Assembly (NCBI GenBank): GCA_947044365.1
Contig: OX345647.1
Coordinates: forward strand, 2,538,001 to 2,602,000
From: Petrosia ficiformis
Taxonomy: Eukaryota > Porifera > Demospongiae > Haplosclerida > Petrosiidae
DNA: 64,000 nt
Reading direction: 5' to 3'
A program made the position numbers and the translations under genes. The notes beneath the pieces were generated by a model that ran no database searches, was not told the origin of the DNA, and was given only the letters and a program-made list of their open reading frames with translations. Positions 40,911 through 44,825 of the stretch are shown here, in pieces; positions within the stretch are counted from its first letter, which is position 1, and each line of letters starts with the position of its first letter.

Positions 40911-40999
40911 ATAATTATTAAATAAGTTAACATACCAGATCTAGAAGTAGTATTTCCATTTCCAAACGAATCAATCGGAGTATCCAACTCTTCAGACAT
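8501..40999 (-). CDS. YTHDC1: YTH domain-containing protein 1, nuclear m6A reader
   Basis: Sixteen exons (5'->3'): 40936-40999, 34796-35053, 30818-30919, 27988-28038, 27047-27091, 21816-21922, 20899-20952, 20330-20384, 19153-19270, 16356-16440, 15709-15956, 14874-14953, 14606-14810, 11962-12091, 11196-11285, 8501-8575. They sum to 1767 nt and keep phase throughout, giving 588 aa. Order: acidic Ser/Asp/Glu-rich N-terminus (1-140), Lys-rich stretch, YTH domain (~175-310), His/Pro-rich stretch ([14 protein letters not shown]), Arg-Ser domain (~425-490) and two C-terminal conserved blocks ([29 protein letters not shown]). The m6A cage residues align as W212 (NVWSTLP), W263 (PWVLPP) and L274 (SQLGGVF), with the spacing of W377, W428 and L439 in human YTHDC1. 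The family binds m6A in nuclear RNA and acts in splicing, export and retroelement-chromatin silencing. The start is the only ATG in the first exon. The gene spans 32 kb. Confidence 0.93.
9060..9740. repeat. 31-bp minisatellite, AAGCCCTTTGCAAGTGCTTG
   Basis: From about 9490 to 9740 there are about eight variants of a 31-bp unit containing CCCTTTGCAAGTGCTTGAAT and TGTGCTTCAAG. Shorter AGTGCTTGTGCTT-like words begin at 9060. It is in the last intron of YTHDC1. On the minus strand it reads through as a Leu/Gln/Lys-rich repetitive peptide, which I treat as fortuitous. Confidence 0.85.
9750..11195. other. YTHDC1 last intron, remaining part
   Basis: AT-rich unique sequence. I see no exon, no TIR pair and no RNA gene. 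A short open stretch near 10283-10373 (+) looks coding-like but has no recognisable splice context. Confidence 0.5.
11424..11755. mobile_element. Family B TIR element, internally deleted copy
   Basis: The right end reads GCGCTCATAAGCTCCTG, preceded by the CGCCGCTTTGCGGCG palindrome. The left end is CAGAAGCCTATAAGCGC. The flanks are ATAATAA on both sides, a 7-bp duplication. It shares its body (GGTGGGCAATTATTAGAATCC on - and the CAAACCATCTGTTGTCGAAT word) with the copies at 35711-36467 and 58501-59325. The CAGGAGC terminus and 7-8 bp duplication suggest a hAT-like non-autonomous element. Confidence 0.75.
11948..11961 (-). promoter_or_regulatory. YTHDC1: Tandem alternative 5' splice sites, 14 bp apart
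   Basis: The YTHDC1 exon ending at 11962 is followed by a 14-bp repeat, so AACCAGTCAG|GTAGAA is followed by AACCAGTCAG|GTTAGT. The proximal donor keeps frame with the next exon. The distal one adds 14 nt and shifts the frame, which would replace the last two conserved blocks. Confidence 0.7.
12219..12490. repeat. Family F repeat, copy 1
   Basis: It begins ATACGGTGAAACATCAAAGTAAA and ends near GTTATAACATATACAT. It matches 62388-62640 over its length, with indels. It contains an imperfect hairpin (12409-12464), with arms GATTTATAATCACC and GGTGAATATAAATC and an inner GGGCC-TACGGCCC. In both places it lies within a few hundred bases of a Crypton-like N-terminal ORF. Confidence 0.8.
12590..12632. 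repeat. Core-bearing hairpin at edge of Crypton-like sequence
   Basis: Arms AAAATATCACCC / GGGTGATATTTT enclose a second inverted repeat, GAGGGCC-GTA-GGCCCGAG. It is one of a set of dispersed hairpins with the same kind of core but different arms. It stands 88 bp upstream of the ORF at 12720. Confidence 0.85.
12720..13106 (+). pseudogene. Crypton-like element, N-terminal region fragment
   Basis: A 128-codon open frame begins with a basic, nuclear-signal-like stretch ([16 protein letters not shown]). A domain with [13 protein letters not shown] and [13 protein letters not shown] follows, which is also present in the ORF at 61837-62232 ([22 protein letters not shown]). In tyrosine-recombinase transposons and their domesticated relatives (QRICH1/ZMYM type), a similar W-x-FxxW...LxxFIxExR segment precedes the recombinase. 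Here no recombinase follows on this strand. A recombinase tail lies in opposite orientation at 13457-13795. I read it as a fragment of a mobile element inside a YTHDC1 intron. Confidence 0.55.
13457..13881 (-). pseudogene. Crypton-like tyrosine recombinase, internally deleted
   Basis: On the minus strand an ATG at 13881 starts a basic N-terminus ([15 protein letters not shown]) resembling that at 12720 (+). It then jumps, out of frame, to a recombinase C-terminus at 13795-13457 containing [20 protein letters not shown]. The GHRSLDxLxxYxRT motif is the C-terminal catalytic box of the Crypton/QRICH1/ZMYM-related tyrosine recombinase domain (His-Arg, with the Tyr in the YxRT block). The middle of the protein is missing. 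A poorly conserved Gln-rich tail follows. Confidence 0.65.
14022..14066. repeat. Core-bearing hairpin, second edge of Crypton-like pair
   Basis: Arms GGATCCATATCAGCCC / GGGCTGATATGGATCC enclose GAGGC-GAA-GCCGAG. The CGCCTTCCATAC after it is the inverse of GTATGGAAGGCG near 13962, giving an outer inverted repeat. It mirrors the hairpin at 12590 about the two inward-pointing Crypton-like fragments. Confidence 0.85.
14070..14605. other. YTHDC1 intron, no feature recognised
   Basis: Unique AT-rich sequence between the 14022 hairpin and the Arg-Ser exon. ACATGTA words are frequent. There is no exon or terminal repeat that I can support. Confidence 0.5.
15579..15708 (-). other. YTHDC1: Possible alternative 3' end of YTHDC1 by intron read-through
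   Basis: If the donor at 15708/15709 (CCAAG|GTTAGG) is not used, the frame stays open for 42 more codons, to a TAA at 15579-15581. The stretch is proline/arginine-rich ([14 protein letters not shown]) and looks like protein. Using the donor instead puts the next two exons (14874-14953 and 14606-14810) in the frame that yields the Arg-Ser domain. So the main form splices here, and a short form lacking the RS domain and C-terminal blocks is possible. Confidence 0.45.
16508..16840. repeat. Family A degraded copy
   Basis: Minus-orientation words of family A are recognisable (CTTTATGATTGCTTTGTAGTGATCA, GAATAGCTGTTAGTTATAGTTT, TGCTGGTCTGTA). A plus-orientation fragment, TTTAGGAAGTTTCATCATTCTC, lies near 16810. 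So it is a rearranged copy or two partial copies. Confidence 0.55.
17008..17790 (+). repeat. Family A mini-element with nested hAT-like insertion
   Basis: It starts with GGCCCACAGGGCCATCCCTATGATTGCTTT and ends near CATAAAGCAGTCATAAGGATAC, so its two ends are inverse versions of ATCCCTATGATTGCTTT. It contains the family words GGAAGTTACATCATTCC, GTCAATTAATGG and AGTCAGCCATGATTACTGAA. Its body is split by the element at 17242-17554. Removing that element and one target copy restores continuity with the 22478-22850 copy. Confidence 0.75.
17242..17554. mobile_element. hAT-like MITE, TSD TAGAAACT
   Basis: 313 bp with imperfect terminal inverted repeats CAGGGCTCAAATTG / CAAATCGAGCCCTG. It is flanked by identical 8-bp duplications TAGAAACT (17234-17241 and 17555-17562). 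CAGGG termini and 8-bp duplications are the hAT signature. It is non-autonomous, with no reading frame of note. Confidence 0.85.
18306..18898. mobile_element. hAT deletion derivative with BED finger remnant, TSD TATGAAAC
   Basis: The ends are TAGGCCTGTGCGATAAT and ATTATCGCACAGGCATA. Both are flanked by TATGAAAC (18298-18305 and 18899-18906), an exact 8-bp duplication. On the minus strand around 18720-18520 a decayed BED-type zinc finger is visible: [21 protein letters not shown] and, after a 1-nt shift, [11 protein letters not shown], giving the C-x2-C...H-x4-H pattern. The first ~120 bp on the right is rich in CGCGATAA subterminal repeats. So this is a two-ended remnant of a ZBED-type hAT transposon that lost most of its transposase. 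Confidence 0.85.
19405..19660. repeat. Foldback element, family G
   Basis: ATATCAAAACTGAAAAAGCACA...TTAGCAACAAAATT on the left is mirrored by TGTGTTGCTAAGATACCATC...GTGCTTTTTCAGTTTTGAT on the right, around an ACATGTATGTAGGGTTGTTAT centre. The same arms occur in the foldback at 45779-46083. It lies in a YTHDC1 intron. Confidence 0.7.
20589..20622. repeat. 14-bp-arm hairpin AATTTTAGCGACTA
   Basis: Exact inverted arms AATTTTAGCGACTA / TAGTCGCTAAAATT are separated by about 6 bases. It lies in an intron of YTHDC1, 200 bp from the exon at 20330-20384. Confidence 0.85.
21137..21176. repeat. Short inverted TIR pair TAGGGCTGGG
   Basis: TAGGGCTGGG and CCCAGCCCTA enclose only 20 bp. The flanks GTGATGGA and GTGGTAGT agree at 5 of 8 positions, so a target duplication is doubtful. 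The terminus resembles that of the hAT-like MITE at 40345-40629. Confidence 0.6.
22478..22850 (+). repeat. Family A mini-element, best-preserved uninterrupted copy
   Basis: It runs from GGGCCATCCCTATGATTGCTTT to CACCACAAAGCAATGACTTTTTCC. In order it contains GGAAGTTGCGTCATTCCGGGG, GTCAATTAATGGGCATGGCAC, GCTTTACGTAGAAACTGGA, CTAAAGTTCTACAAGAACC and CAGTCAGCCATGATTACTGA. No open reading frame. Other copies: 3160-3433, 17008-17790, 28095-28490, 38500-38900, 39060-39380, 40255-40690, and fragments near 20660 and 50085. Confidence 0.8.
23659..26208 (+). mobile_element. Full-length hAT transposon, TSD GCTGGAAG
   Basis: 2550 bp with terminal inverted repeats CAGGGTTTTTGATAAG (left) and its inverse CTTATCAAAAACCCTG (right). 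It is flanked by identical 8-bp duplications GCTGGAAG (23651-23658 and 26209-26216). Subterminal GGCGCGCCATTGG/TTGGCGCAA-like words occur at both ends. It carries one transposase frame on the plus strand, opposite to the YTHDC1 gene in whose intron it lies. The intact target duplication shows simple insertion without later rearrangement. Confidence 0.95.
23843..26031 (+). pseudogene. hAT transposase with one stop and one frameshift
   Basis: The frame runs from ATG 23843 ([12 protein letters not shown]) to TAA 26031, about 728 codons. The N-terminus has a TTF/BED-type zinc-binding segment (FCRDCRKAG ... [11 protein letters not shown]). The catalytic region shows [19 protein letters not shown] and [10 protein letters not shown], the usual first acidic residue, second acidic residue and C-x2-H of hAT enzymes. 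The C-terminal dimerisation block is [22 protein letters not shown]. The architecture matches the ZNF862/C17orf113-like hAT group. Two lesions are visible: an in-frame TGA at 24962-24964 and a frameshift near 25850, after which an acidic tail (DDSDSSDDE) is in another frame. Everything else is open, so inactivation is recent. Confidence 0.9.
26241..26302. repeat. Core-bearing hairpin
   Basis: Arms CGCTATGGTTACAATAACCCTC and GAGGGTTAATAGTTATAGCG enclose GCTCTGCCTATGTGGGC. It lies 25 bp beyond the hAT target duplication. The same AACCCTC / GCTC-TGCCTATG core recurs at 59734-59768. Confidence 0.7.
26303..27046. other. YTHDC1 intron, no feature recognised
   Basis: Unique sequence with short GTACT/ACTGTA-rich stretches and a CAGACAGACAGA word near 26645. 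No exon, terminal repeat pair or RNA gene is visible. Confidence 0.5.
28095..28490 (-). repeat. Family A mini-element
   Basis: It reads in reverse from ATCCCCGTCATTGCTTTGTGG, through CTTGTAGAACTTTAGGAATC and GGCCATTAATTGACCGAGC, to AGAGGGATGGCCCTACAGGCC. Both termini are present. It lies in a YTHDC1 intron. Confidence 0.75.
28840..29460 (+). pseudogene. Pogo/CENPB-type transposase fragment
   Basis: Reading frames on + show [16 protein letters not shown], then [20 protein letters not shown] with [14 protein letters not shown], then a gap, then [34 protein letters not shown] and IRMGYVKWK. These are in the order of the N-terminal CENPB-type DNA-binding region of pogo/jerky-like transposases common in marine invertebrates. 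Stops and a TATATA-rich gap interrupt it, and the DDE catalytic domain is absent. It lies in a YTHDC1 intron. Confidence 0.7.
29625..29780. mobile_element. 156-bp hAT-like MITE
   Basis: Termini are TAGGGTGGAGCAATA and TATTATCACCCACCCTA. The flanks ACAGTGAA (left) and ACTGTGAA (right) are an 8-bp duplication with one mismatch. The interior has GATAATCGCGATAAT words also found in the 18306-18898 element. Confidence 0.7.
29789..30817. other. YTHDC1 intron, no feature recognised
   Basis: AT-rich unique sequence with a T-rich run near 30160 and ACATGTACATGT stretches near 30683. I see no exon or mobile-element ends. Confidence 0.5.
31240..31760. repeat. Irregular minisatellite of GTATCCATGTA / TGTACAGTT words
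   Basis: TACATTGTATCCATG-, ATGTATACCAT- and TGTACAGTT-type words recur at irregular 70-230 bp spacing, mixed with splice-like phrases (TTACCTTATCCAGG, TTACCTTTCCCATG). It is in the YTHDC1 intron between 30919 and 34796. Tyr/Ile/Cys-rich open frames through it are composition artefacts. Confidence 0.6.
32045..32090. repeat. Core-bearing hairpin
   Basis: Arms GATATTCATAGTCCC and GGGATTATGAATACC enclose AAGGGTGTAGCCGGA. The GTAGCC centre and flanking GAGG/AGGG are shared with the hairpins at 12590, 14022, 36713 and 61532, while the outer arms are unrelated in sequence. Confidence 0.7.
32365..32502 (+). pseudogene. KDZ-type transposase fragment
   Basis: In one plus-strand frame a ~45-codon stretch reads [19 protein letters not shown] and, further on, [12 protein letters not shown]. 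The YDDGCHLxKYA ... VxDKMxF combination is characteristic of the catalytic region of Kyakuja-Dileera-Zisupton (KDZ) transposases. Only this block is present, and the expected GH.D.WC..NC continuation is lost. It lies in a YTHDC1 intron and no terminal repeats could be paired with it. Confidence 0.6.
33083..33622. mobile_element. TIR mini-element TACCGTAGGCG with captured coding fragment
   Basis: Ends TACCGTAGGCGTCGTAAATTC (left) and its inverse, finishing AACGCCTACGGTA (right). The flanks share CATGG, so the duplication is short or unclear. Inside, on the minus strand (33488-33120), an open frame of 122 codons begins with a segment [19 protein letters not shown]. This resembles an uncharacterised RGYxVYKDIW-type module found in many copies in invertebrate genomes. 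The rest of the frame looks degenerate. Confidence 0.65.
33735..34434. mobile_element. Tc1/mariner-like TIR element, TA target
   Basis: 700 bp with ~48-bp terminal inverted repeats starting CAGTAGAGGTCATAAAAAAG on the left and CAGTAGAGCTCATAAAAAAG on the right (inverse). It is flanked by TA on each side. CAGT termini and a TA target are the Tc1/mariner/pogo signature. Two internal blocks (CTGGACAGAAGA...AGCGCTTGAAAGT near 33980-34070 and CTGGACAGAAGA...GCGTTTGAAAGT near 34152-34243) are an internal tandem duplication. No transposase is visible. Confidence 0.8.
35711..36467. mobile_element. Family B TIR element
   Basis: Ends CAGGAGCTCATGAGCGCC and its inverse GATGCTCATAAGCTCCTG, flanked by TTGGAAC on both sides (35704-35710, 36468-36474). 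The internal minus-strand frame 36370-36131 keeps a readable block ([33 protein letters not shown]) also recognisable on + at 58680-58860. So the family carries a decayed coding segment. It sits in the first intron of YTHDC1. Confidence 0.8.
36470..36690. repeat. Family H repeat, copy 1
   Basis: GAAGATTTTGCCAGTTTTGC...TTCTCTATACC and TAGCAGAGATTTCAGTTTATCACTTGC reappear inverted at 44150-44360. The repeats are of unknown type and no target duplication was identified. Confidence 0.6.
36713..36782. repeat. Core-bearing hairpin followed by (GT)n
   Basis: TAACCTGAGGGCGTAGGCGG then AGGGTTA forms a 7-bp outer stem with the GAGG-GC-GTAGGC-GGAGGG core. A (GT)14 microsatellite follows (36752-36782). 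The minus-strand frame that crosses it (His/Thr repeats) is not a gene. Confidence 0.75.
36990..38495. other. YTHDC1 first intron, no feature recognised
   Basis: Mostly unique sequence. Short ACATGTACATGT tracts occur near 37261 and 37778. A CpG-containing patch near 37820-37890 (GCGCCTCTGACGCTCTC, CGATGCGCCATTG) stands out in base composition but shows no frame or terminal repeats. Confidence 0.5.
38500..38900 (-). repeat. Family A mini-element
   Basis: Reverse-orientation copy from GTATCCCTATGGCTG to CATAGGGATGGCCCTATGGGCC. It includes CCTTGTAGAACTTTAGGAAT and GCCACGCCCCTTAAAAAACC. Confidence 0.75.
39060..39380 (+). repeat. Family A mini-element, left end missing
   Basis: Starts inside the family at GTAGTTAAGCAACTTGCATCATTC and runs to CCACAAAGTATTCATAGGGATGC. 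It lies 160 bp from the copy at 38500-38900 in the opposite orientation, forming a loose inverted pair. Confidence 0.65.
39430..40015. mobile_element. TTAA-flanked piggyBac-like mini-element
   Basis: Ends CCCTTAGAGGACTGA (left) and TCAGTCTTTTAAGGG (right), each bordered by TTAA (39426-39429, 40016-40019). On the minus strand a coding-like block shows [32 protein letters not shown]. The same block occurs in the 4830-5191 copy with mostly synonymous-looking and conservative changes. Its origin is unknown to me. No DDD transposase is present. Confidence 0.65.
40255..40690 (+). repeat. Family A copy split by a hAT-like MITE
   Basis: The left part (GTTAAGGAGGAATGTGTCCTTCC, CAAATAATGGACATGGC) and right part (ACAAAGCAATCATAGGGAC) of family A are separated by the 285-bp element at 40345-40629. 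The middle of family A is also missing. Confidence 0.6.
40345..40629. mobile_element. 285-bp hAT-like MITE TAGGGCTAGG
   Basis: Ends TAGGGCTAGGAATTGGCTGA (left) and TAATCATCCCAGCCTTA (right). Flanks CTACTTTA (40337-40344) and CTACTTAA (40630-40637) form an 8-bp duplication with one mismatch. GATTAATCGATTAATC lies in the right subterminal region. Confidence 0.7.
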
Positions 41000-41300
41000 C
41001 TTTTGAATGTCAAGTATATATATATACGACAAATCACAGAAACAATGATCCTTAATTAATAACAAAGCATGCTGTGTATAAAGTCAGTGAACGATTCGTA
41101 ATTTTCCGGAAACCAATTTCACCACTAGCACTCGACTCGACTCGCCCTGCATATAGGCGGAGCTGAGGGTCTGTCAGACCTTTCGCCCCCGCCTTTAATT
41201 TTACACGTGTGCTGATGGAAGTGTGGCTAGACAATTCGCTCTTTCCATCTGCTCTTCGTCGAATGATCAAGAAGGGTCTGGGAACAAGACTAGCATGTTA
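41000..41300 (-). promoter_or_regulatory. YTHDC1: Probable YTHDC1 promoter and 5' UTR
   Basis: This segment immediately upstream of the YTHDC1 start codon is visibly richer in C+G and CpG than its surroundings. Notable stretches are CGACTCGACTCGCCCTGC, GGTCTGTCAGACC and TTTCGCCCCCGCC. No clean TATA box was identified. Upstream of it, after about 70 bp, the duplicated exon fragment begins. Promoter assignment is inferred from position and composition. Confidence 0.45.
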
Positions 41301-41372
41301 TAACCAGATTTTAAACCTTTGTAGTAATGATTGTTAAAATGTTCCAATTTAAATACAATGTTTTTTTTGTAC

Positions 41373-41612
41373 GTGAACAATGACATATTGATGGCTAAAT
41401 TTAGTCTCGCGTAGCCAGACCCAACCCTAAACGTTTAGGGTTGGGTCTGGCTACGCGAGACTAGGCTAAATTGGGTCTGCTGTTTCTCATTTGCTGAGAA
41501 AATATGACTTGGTTTGCAGACTTCGCACAATGATGCTTTATAAAATGCTCAAAAGGACATTGAACTCATACTTATTGATGATCTCAAGTTTGATTCAATA
41601 CAGACTGTGTGC
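41373..41612 (+). pseudogene. Decayed copy of the last exon of the first gene (copy 1)
   Basis: It matches 6001-6168 and part of its polypyrimidine tract: GTGAACAATGACATATTGAT, then, after an inserted 62-bp palindrome with its 9-bp duplication, AATTGGGTCTG, TTTGCTGAGAAAATATGA and CTCAAAAGGACATTGAAC. The frame is broken and the splice acceptor AG is mutated (TTGTAC instead of TTGTAG). It converges on the intact glycosyltransferase-like gene at 42105-43568. Confidence 0.85.
41402..41463. mobile_element. 62-bp perfect palindromic element, 9-bp TSD GGCTAAATT
   Basis: The two 31-base arms are exact reverse complements with no loop. The outer part begins TAGTCTCGCGTAGCCAGACC. Flanking duplications GGCTAAATT (41393-41401 and 41464-41472) prove insertion, and the uninterrupted parent sequence exists at 48150 and at 6020. 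It is the smallest member of the family that includes the 638-bp element at 44688-45325. Confidence 0.95.
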
Positions 41613-41630
41613 ATACGTATGTATGTAGTG

Positions 41631-41992
41631 TTAGGCGATATGTCAATATATCTTGAGAATAAATATATCGATATATTGCAGTAATTACAGTAATTATTGG
41701 TATATCGACCTTATAAGTTTTAAAATAATTTATTAACAGTAATAATATTATCATATGCTCTTTCTAGTCTCGCGTAGCCAGCCCCTCCCCTCTAAACGAG
41801 GGGAGGGGCTGGCTACGCGAGACTATGCTCTTTCATCATATATGTATATACAAATCTGACTATCTGCTGTGTTTTCAAAGATTTTGTATGTTAATTGTGG
41901 GTGGAGCTGGAGGTCAAAAGTTCACAATGTATCGATAATTATGATATTTTGTCCATATCGTATATCGATACAAAAATTGTAATATCGCCTAG
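41631..41992. mobile_element. TIR mini-element TAGGCGATAT, carrying a nested palindrome
   Basis: Ends TAGGCGATATGTCAATATATC and ...GTAATATCGCCTA are inverse. Subterminal TATCGATA words resemble hAT MITEs. The insertion interrupts the stretch GTATGTATGTTGCACAAATA that is continuous at 48311. A clean target duplication could not be fixed. It contains the palindrome at 41765-41825. Confidence 0.7.
41765..41825. mobile_element. 61-bp palindromic element, 9-bp TSD TGCTCTTTC
   Basis: 28-base arms begin TAGTCTCGCGTAGCCAGCCC with a 5-base centre. Flanks are TGCTCTTTC (41756-41764 and 41826-41834). The outer 17 bases equal those of the 41402 element. The inner bases differ (CCCTCCCCTC versus ACCCAACCCT) yet pair perfectly within each element. 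Confidence 0.95.
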
Positions 41993-42104
41993 TTTGTTGC
42001 ACAAATAAGTTATTGTATATATAATAATTATCATTAGTAGTTTTGTAACGATAACAATTTTTATACTTATAATGAATATCTTACAGCAAATCATTATACT
42101 GTAA

Positions 42105-43568
42105 TTATCGCCTTTCAAATGCAATTTCTAATAAAGCTTCATCACTTCGACACACATGATAAATCCTTTCACCATTTCCAAACTGAATAAACCTTGTTTT
42201 CATTTGATCTTGAAATGATCCACCACCAACTAATATTAAGATCTTCGATTGAGATAGTGAAAGCTGTTCCACTAAAGCAACAAATCCTTGATCTGGTATT
42301 CCACCATACTTTTTGGGATCATAGTGTAATGGTTTGATATTATTCTCTTGTAATGTTCTCAAGCTCACTTTTCTTCCCAATGATACTTCAAAGGAATGAC
42401 TACCATATTCCCCATAATCCACAAAATAGTGAAAATGTAGCTTTGTATTAAGATATGTCTTTTTAATTTCAACAATCAGTGATTCCACTTTCTCAAAGCA
42501 CTTTTTAAACAGTCGACTACGTCTATCCATCATAGCCACTTTAGCAGTTCGTAAATGAATAGATACAAATTCGTTACCATCAGACAAGTATCTTACAAAA
42601 GCACTTGAATTACTAATAACCCCTTTACTTAATGGATACATATCCTTTCCTGGAGAAGGGTGTGCAAAGATAGGTGAAACAGGTACAACTGGACGAAATG
42701 TCTTTTTTGGATTGTCACTGTATCCTCGCCAGACAGTAGCTACGACTGTAACACTGTCTCTGTTATGAAACCCACAATATTTGGCAATTTCCTGAGGAGT
42801 AGTTATGTGCAAATGATCAATACAGCATGCCATACGTAACTTAAAGTGGGGTTGCTCATGTTTGTTGGACTCGATATTGAGGGCACTCAATAACTTGTTA
42901 CTTGTGCTTTTAATTTGTTCATTATTAGTGCAATCAACATAATGTTTACCTTTGAAATATGATTTTGTGGGCAAACCATGAAAATCAAAATGAAGAAGAG
43001 TGATTTCCCTATTAGCTAAATATATAAACTCTTCAAAAGAAGCCAGAGGTGGTAAATTGTACTTCTGACACAGTAAATCAGAGTTGAAACTATCCATATC
43101 ATAAAGTATACTTATTGGTCTTGTCTTTCCTTTTGTTTTTATTGGAGGAGTACCCACAATTGATGGGAAGTTAACTGTTGTAGGTAAACCATAGAATTCA
43201 GCATTCAGAGTGAATGGAGTAACAGTTCTAGCACGCCATCCTCCACCAAAATTGATGAGTCCACACATACTATTAGTAGCCATTGTGAGTTGTTCCCAAT
43301 AACTCAAACCTAACGAAAAGCTATGTAATGAAATGTTATATTTAAAAACAATATCTGAACAAGTAGAGAGTGAGTTTTTTCTGGTTATATTTGTTGAAGT
43401 TGAGGGCGACTGTGTGGTTGAATTTATCAACATGTGACTGTCTGGAATGCGTTGAATTATTTCTTCTTCATAAGAATTGGTATTTAAATTGCTCCATCCA
43501 ACTAACAGAAGTAAAATGATAATTGCCATAATTAGAACCTTGGAAAAATGCGAGCGAATCATTGTCAC
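42105..43568 (-). CDS. Glycosyltransferase-like type II membrane protein, paralogue 1
   Basis: Single exon, 487 aa. Residues ~10-26 (KVLIMAIIILLLLVGW) form an uncleaved signal-anchor after a short basic N-terminus. A Ser/Thr-rich stem with NST/NIT sequons (~45-65) and a C-terminal luminal domain follow. Conserved-looking blocks are FVSIHLRTAK (~345), FHYFVDYGEYG and ILVGGGSFQDQMKTR (~450). The SIHLRxxK and GGGSFQDQM blocks and the type II Golgi topology recall GDP-fucose-type protein O-fucosyltransferases, whose HxR-type and Ser-Phe-x-Asp motifs bind GDP-fucose. The assignment is tentative and substrate cannot be inferred. About 25 residues differ from the paralogue at 48459-49922, most in the N-terminal third. 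The 3' flank and an adjoining exon fragment are part of the same duplicated unit. Confidence 0.8.
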   Translation of the reverse strand: MTMIRSHFSKVLIMAIIILLLLVGWSNLNTNSYEEEIIQRIPDSHMLINSTTQSPSTSTNITRKNSLSTCSDIVFKYNISLHSFSLGLSYWEQLTMATNSMCGLINFGGGWRARTVTPFTLNAEFYGLPTTVNFPSIVGTPPIKTKGKTRPISILYDMDSFNSDLLCQKYNLPPLASFEEFIYLANREITLLHFDFHGLPTKSYFKGKHYVDCTNNEQIKSTSNKLLSALNIESNKHEQPHFKLRMACCIDHLHITTPQEIAKYCGFHNRDSVTVVATVWRGYSDNPKKTFRPVVPVSPIFAHPSPGKDMYPLSKGVISNSSAFVRYLSDGNEFVSIHLRTAKVAMMDRRSRLFKKCFEKVESLIVEIKKTYLNTKLHFHYFVDYGEYGSHSFEVSLGRKVSLRTLQENNIKPLHYDPKKYGGIPDQGFVALVEQLSLSQSKILILVGGGSFQDQMKTRFIQFGNGERIYHVCRSDEALLEIAFERR

Positions 43569-43839
43569 TATTCAACAACAAGGCACACCTCCAGCAGCTC
43601 AGGTTATTACTAGTAGGAGGAGCTAGTATTAATTGACTGCTATAGGTCGGTATAAACACCAGTGTAATTGGTACACAGGACAATGTACTCCAGTGTAGGT
43701 CCGTGAGGACAAGGTACACCGGTTCCAGGGGACTAATATATCATGGTGTATTTGGTCCCTCCTTGGTGTACCTTTCACTTCACTTCAAACATTCTGTCTT
43801 TGACATATTTATAGCACTTTGATGCCTAACATGAAAGGT
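43569..43839. other. Upstream region of glycosyltransferase-like paralogue 1
   Basis: It is not similar to the upstream region of the second paralogue, so the duplicated unit ends close to the start codon. Repeated GTGTA/GGTACAC words (GGTGTACCTT, GGTACACCGG) are visible. No promoter element is certain. Confidence 0.4.
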
Positions 43840-44070
43840 ACCGACAGTTCTATAAATTATATAATATATGTATATATATATATATATATTGTATATAGAC
43901 CTCCTGCATGGCGACATCTCCTCCATAGTGTGCACATGGCACACTATGCAGGAGATGTCGCCATCATGCAATATATCATATATATTATGTACGTCCTATA
44001 TACTGCATATTTTGTGTCGTAATATAGCCTCGCAGGCTTGGGCTATATCACATCCTTGGATATATATATA
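43840..44070. repeat. Family E repeat with two hairpins, copy 1
   Basis: A 24-bp-arm hairpin (43910-43962, GGCGACATCTCCT...AGGAGATGTCGCC, one mismatch) is followed, after TATATA-rich sequence, by the hairpin ATATAGCCTCGCAGGCTTGG (44022-44048) and GGCTATATCACATCC. The order is the same as at 62830-63055: TATATAGA, GTGCACACTATGCAGGAGATGTC, GTCCTATATAC, GATATAGCC hairpin. Confidence 0.75.
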
Positions 44071-44129
44071 ATTATGTATATACATATATATATATACATA
44101 ATTATATATGCCCGTGTATATATCAGAGA

Positions 44130-44360
44130 TTACGGTAGTACTCTCTATGTAGGGATGGCCCGGAAAAAAATATGGCTGCCCATATATTTCAATTGCAAGT
44201 GGTAAGCTGAAATCTCTGCTAATATACATATAAGTTAAATTATACATATAACTTATAATACTGAGTGTTTTTATGACTAACAATACCTTTTAGATGCCCA
44301 GAGATTGCGATTAAAGTAGAGAACCGGCGAGTAGCAAAACAGGCAAAATCTTCATATTAT
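44130..44360. repeat. Family H repeat, copy 2
   Basis: Inverted relative to 36470-36690: AATTGCAAGTGGTAAGCTGA, AATCTCTGCTAA and AGAGAACCGGCGAGTAGC-like words are shared. It contains a TATATA run near 44360. Confidence 0.6.
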
Positions 44361-44825
44361 ATATATATATATATATATAATATATATTCACTATTATTCT
44401 TCTTTTTCATAAAAATAGATTTCTACGTTTCTGGAGTTATTAAAGTTTGCAGTATCGGAAACTTTTTTGCAAATATCTCGAAAACTAAACACAAATTTGA
44501 TAGAAAGAATATTTATGCAAATATTTTTTGTAAGGTATACAATTGAACCCTGCAGTGAAAAAAGAAAATCGCAACTTAAGTGTCCCACCCCTTCAATTCT
44601 GTAGTTGTAGCACAAATATGTATTTTCAGTTAAATTCAGGTGTGTTAGATGGGTGTGGTTTACTACAAATGGTGTCCCATTGTAAGTTAGTCTCGCGTAG
44701 CCAGACCCAACCTACTACGAAGGAAGGGTCTGGGGACAAGGCATACTACTGTTTGTTCAAGTACCACCGGATGTTTGGTGTAACACTCCTTAAGTGCTTG
44801 AAGCGTGACGTCACAATAGTAATGC

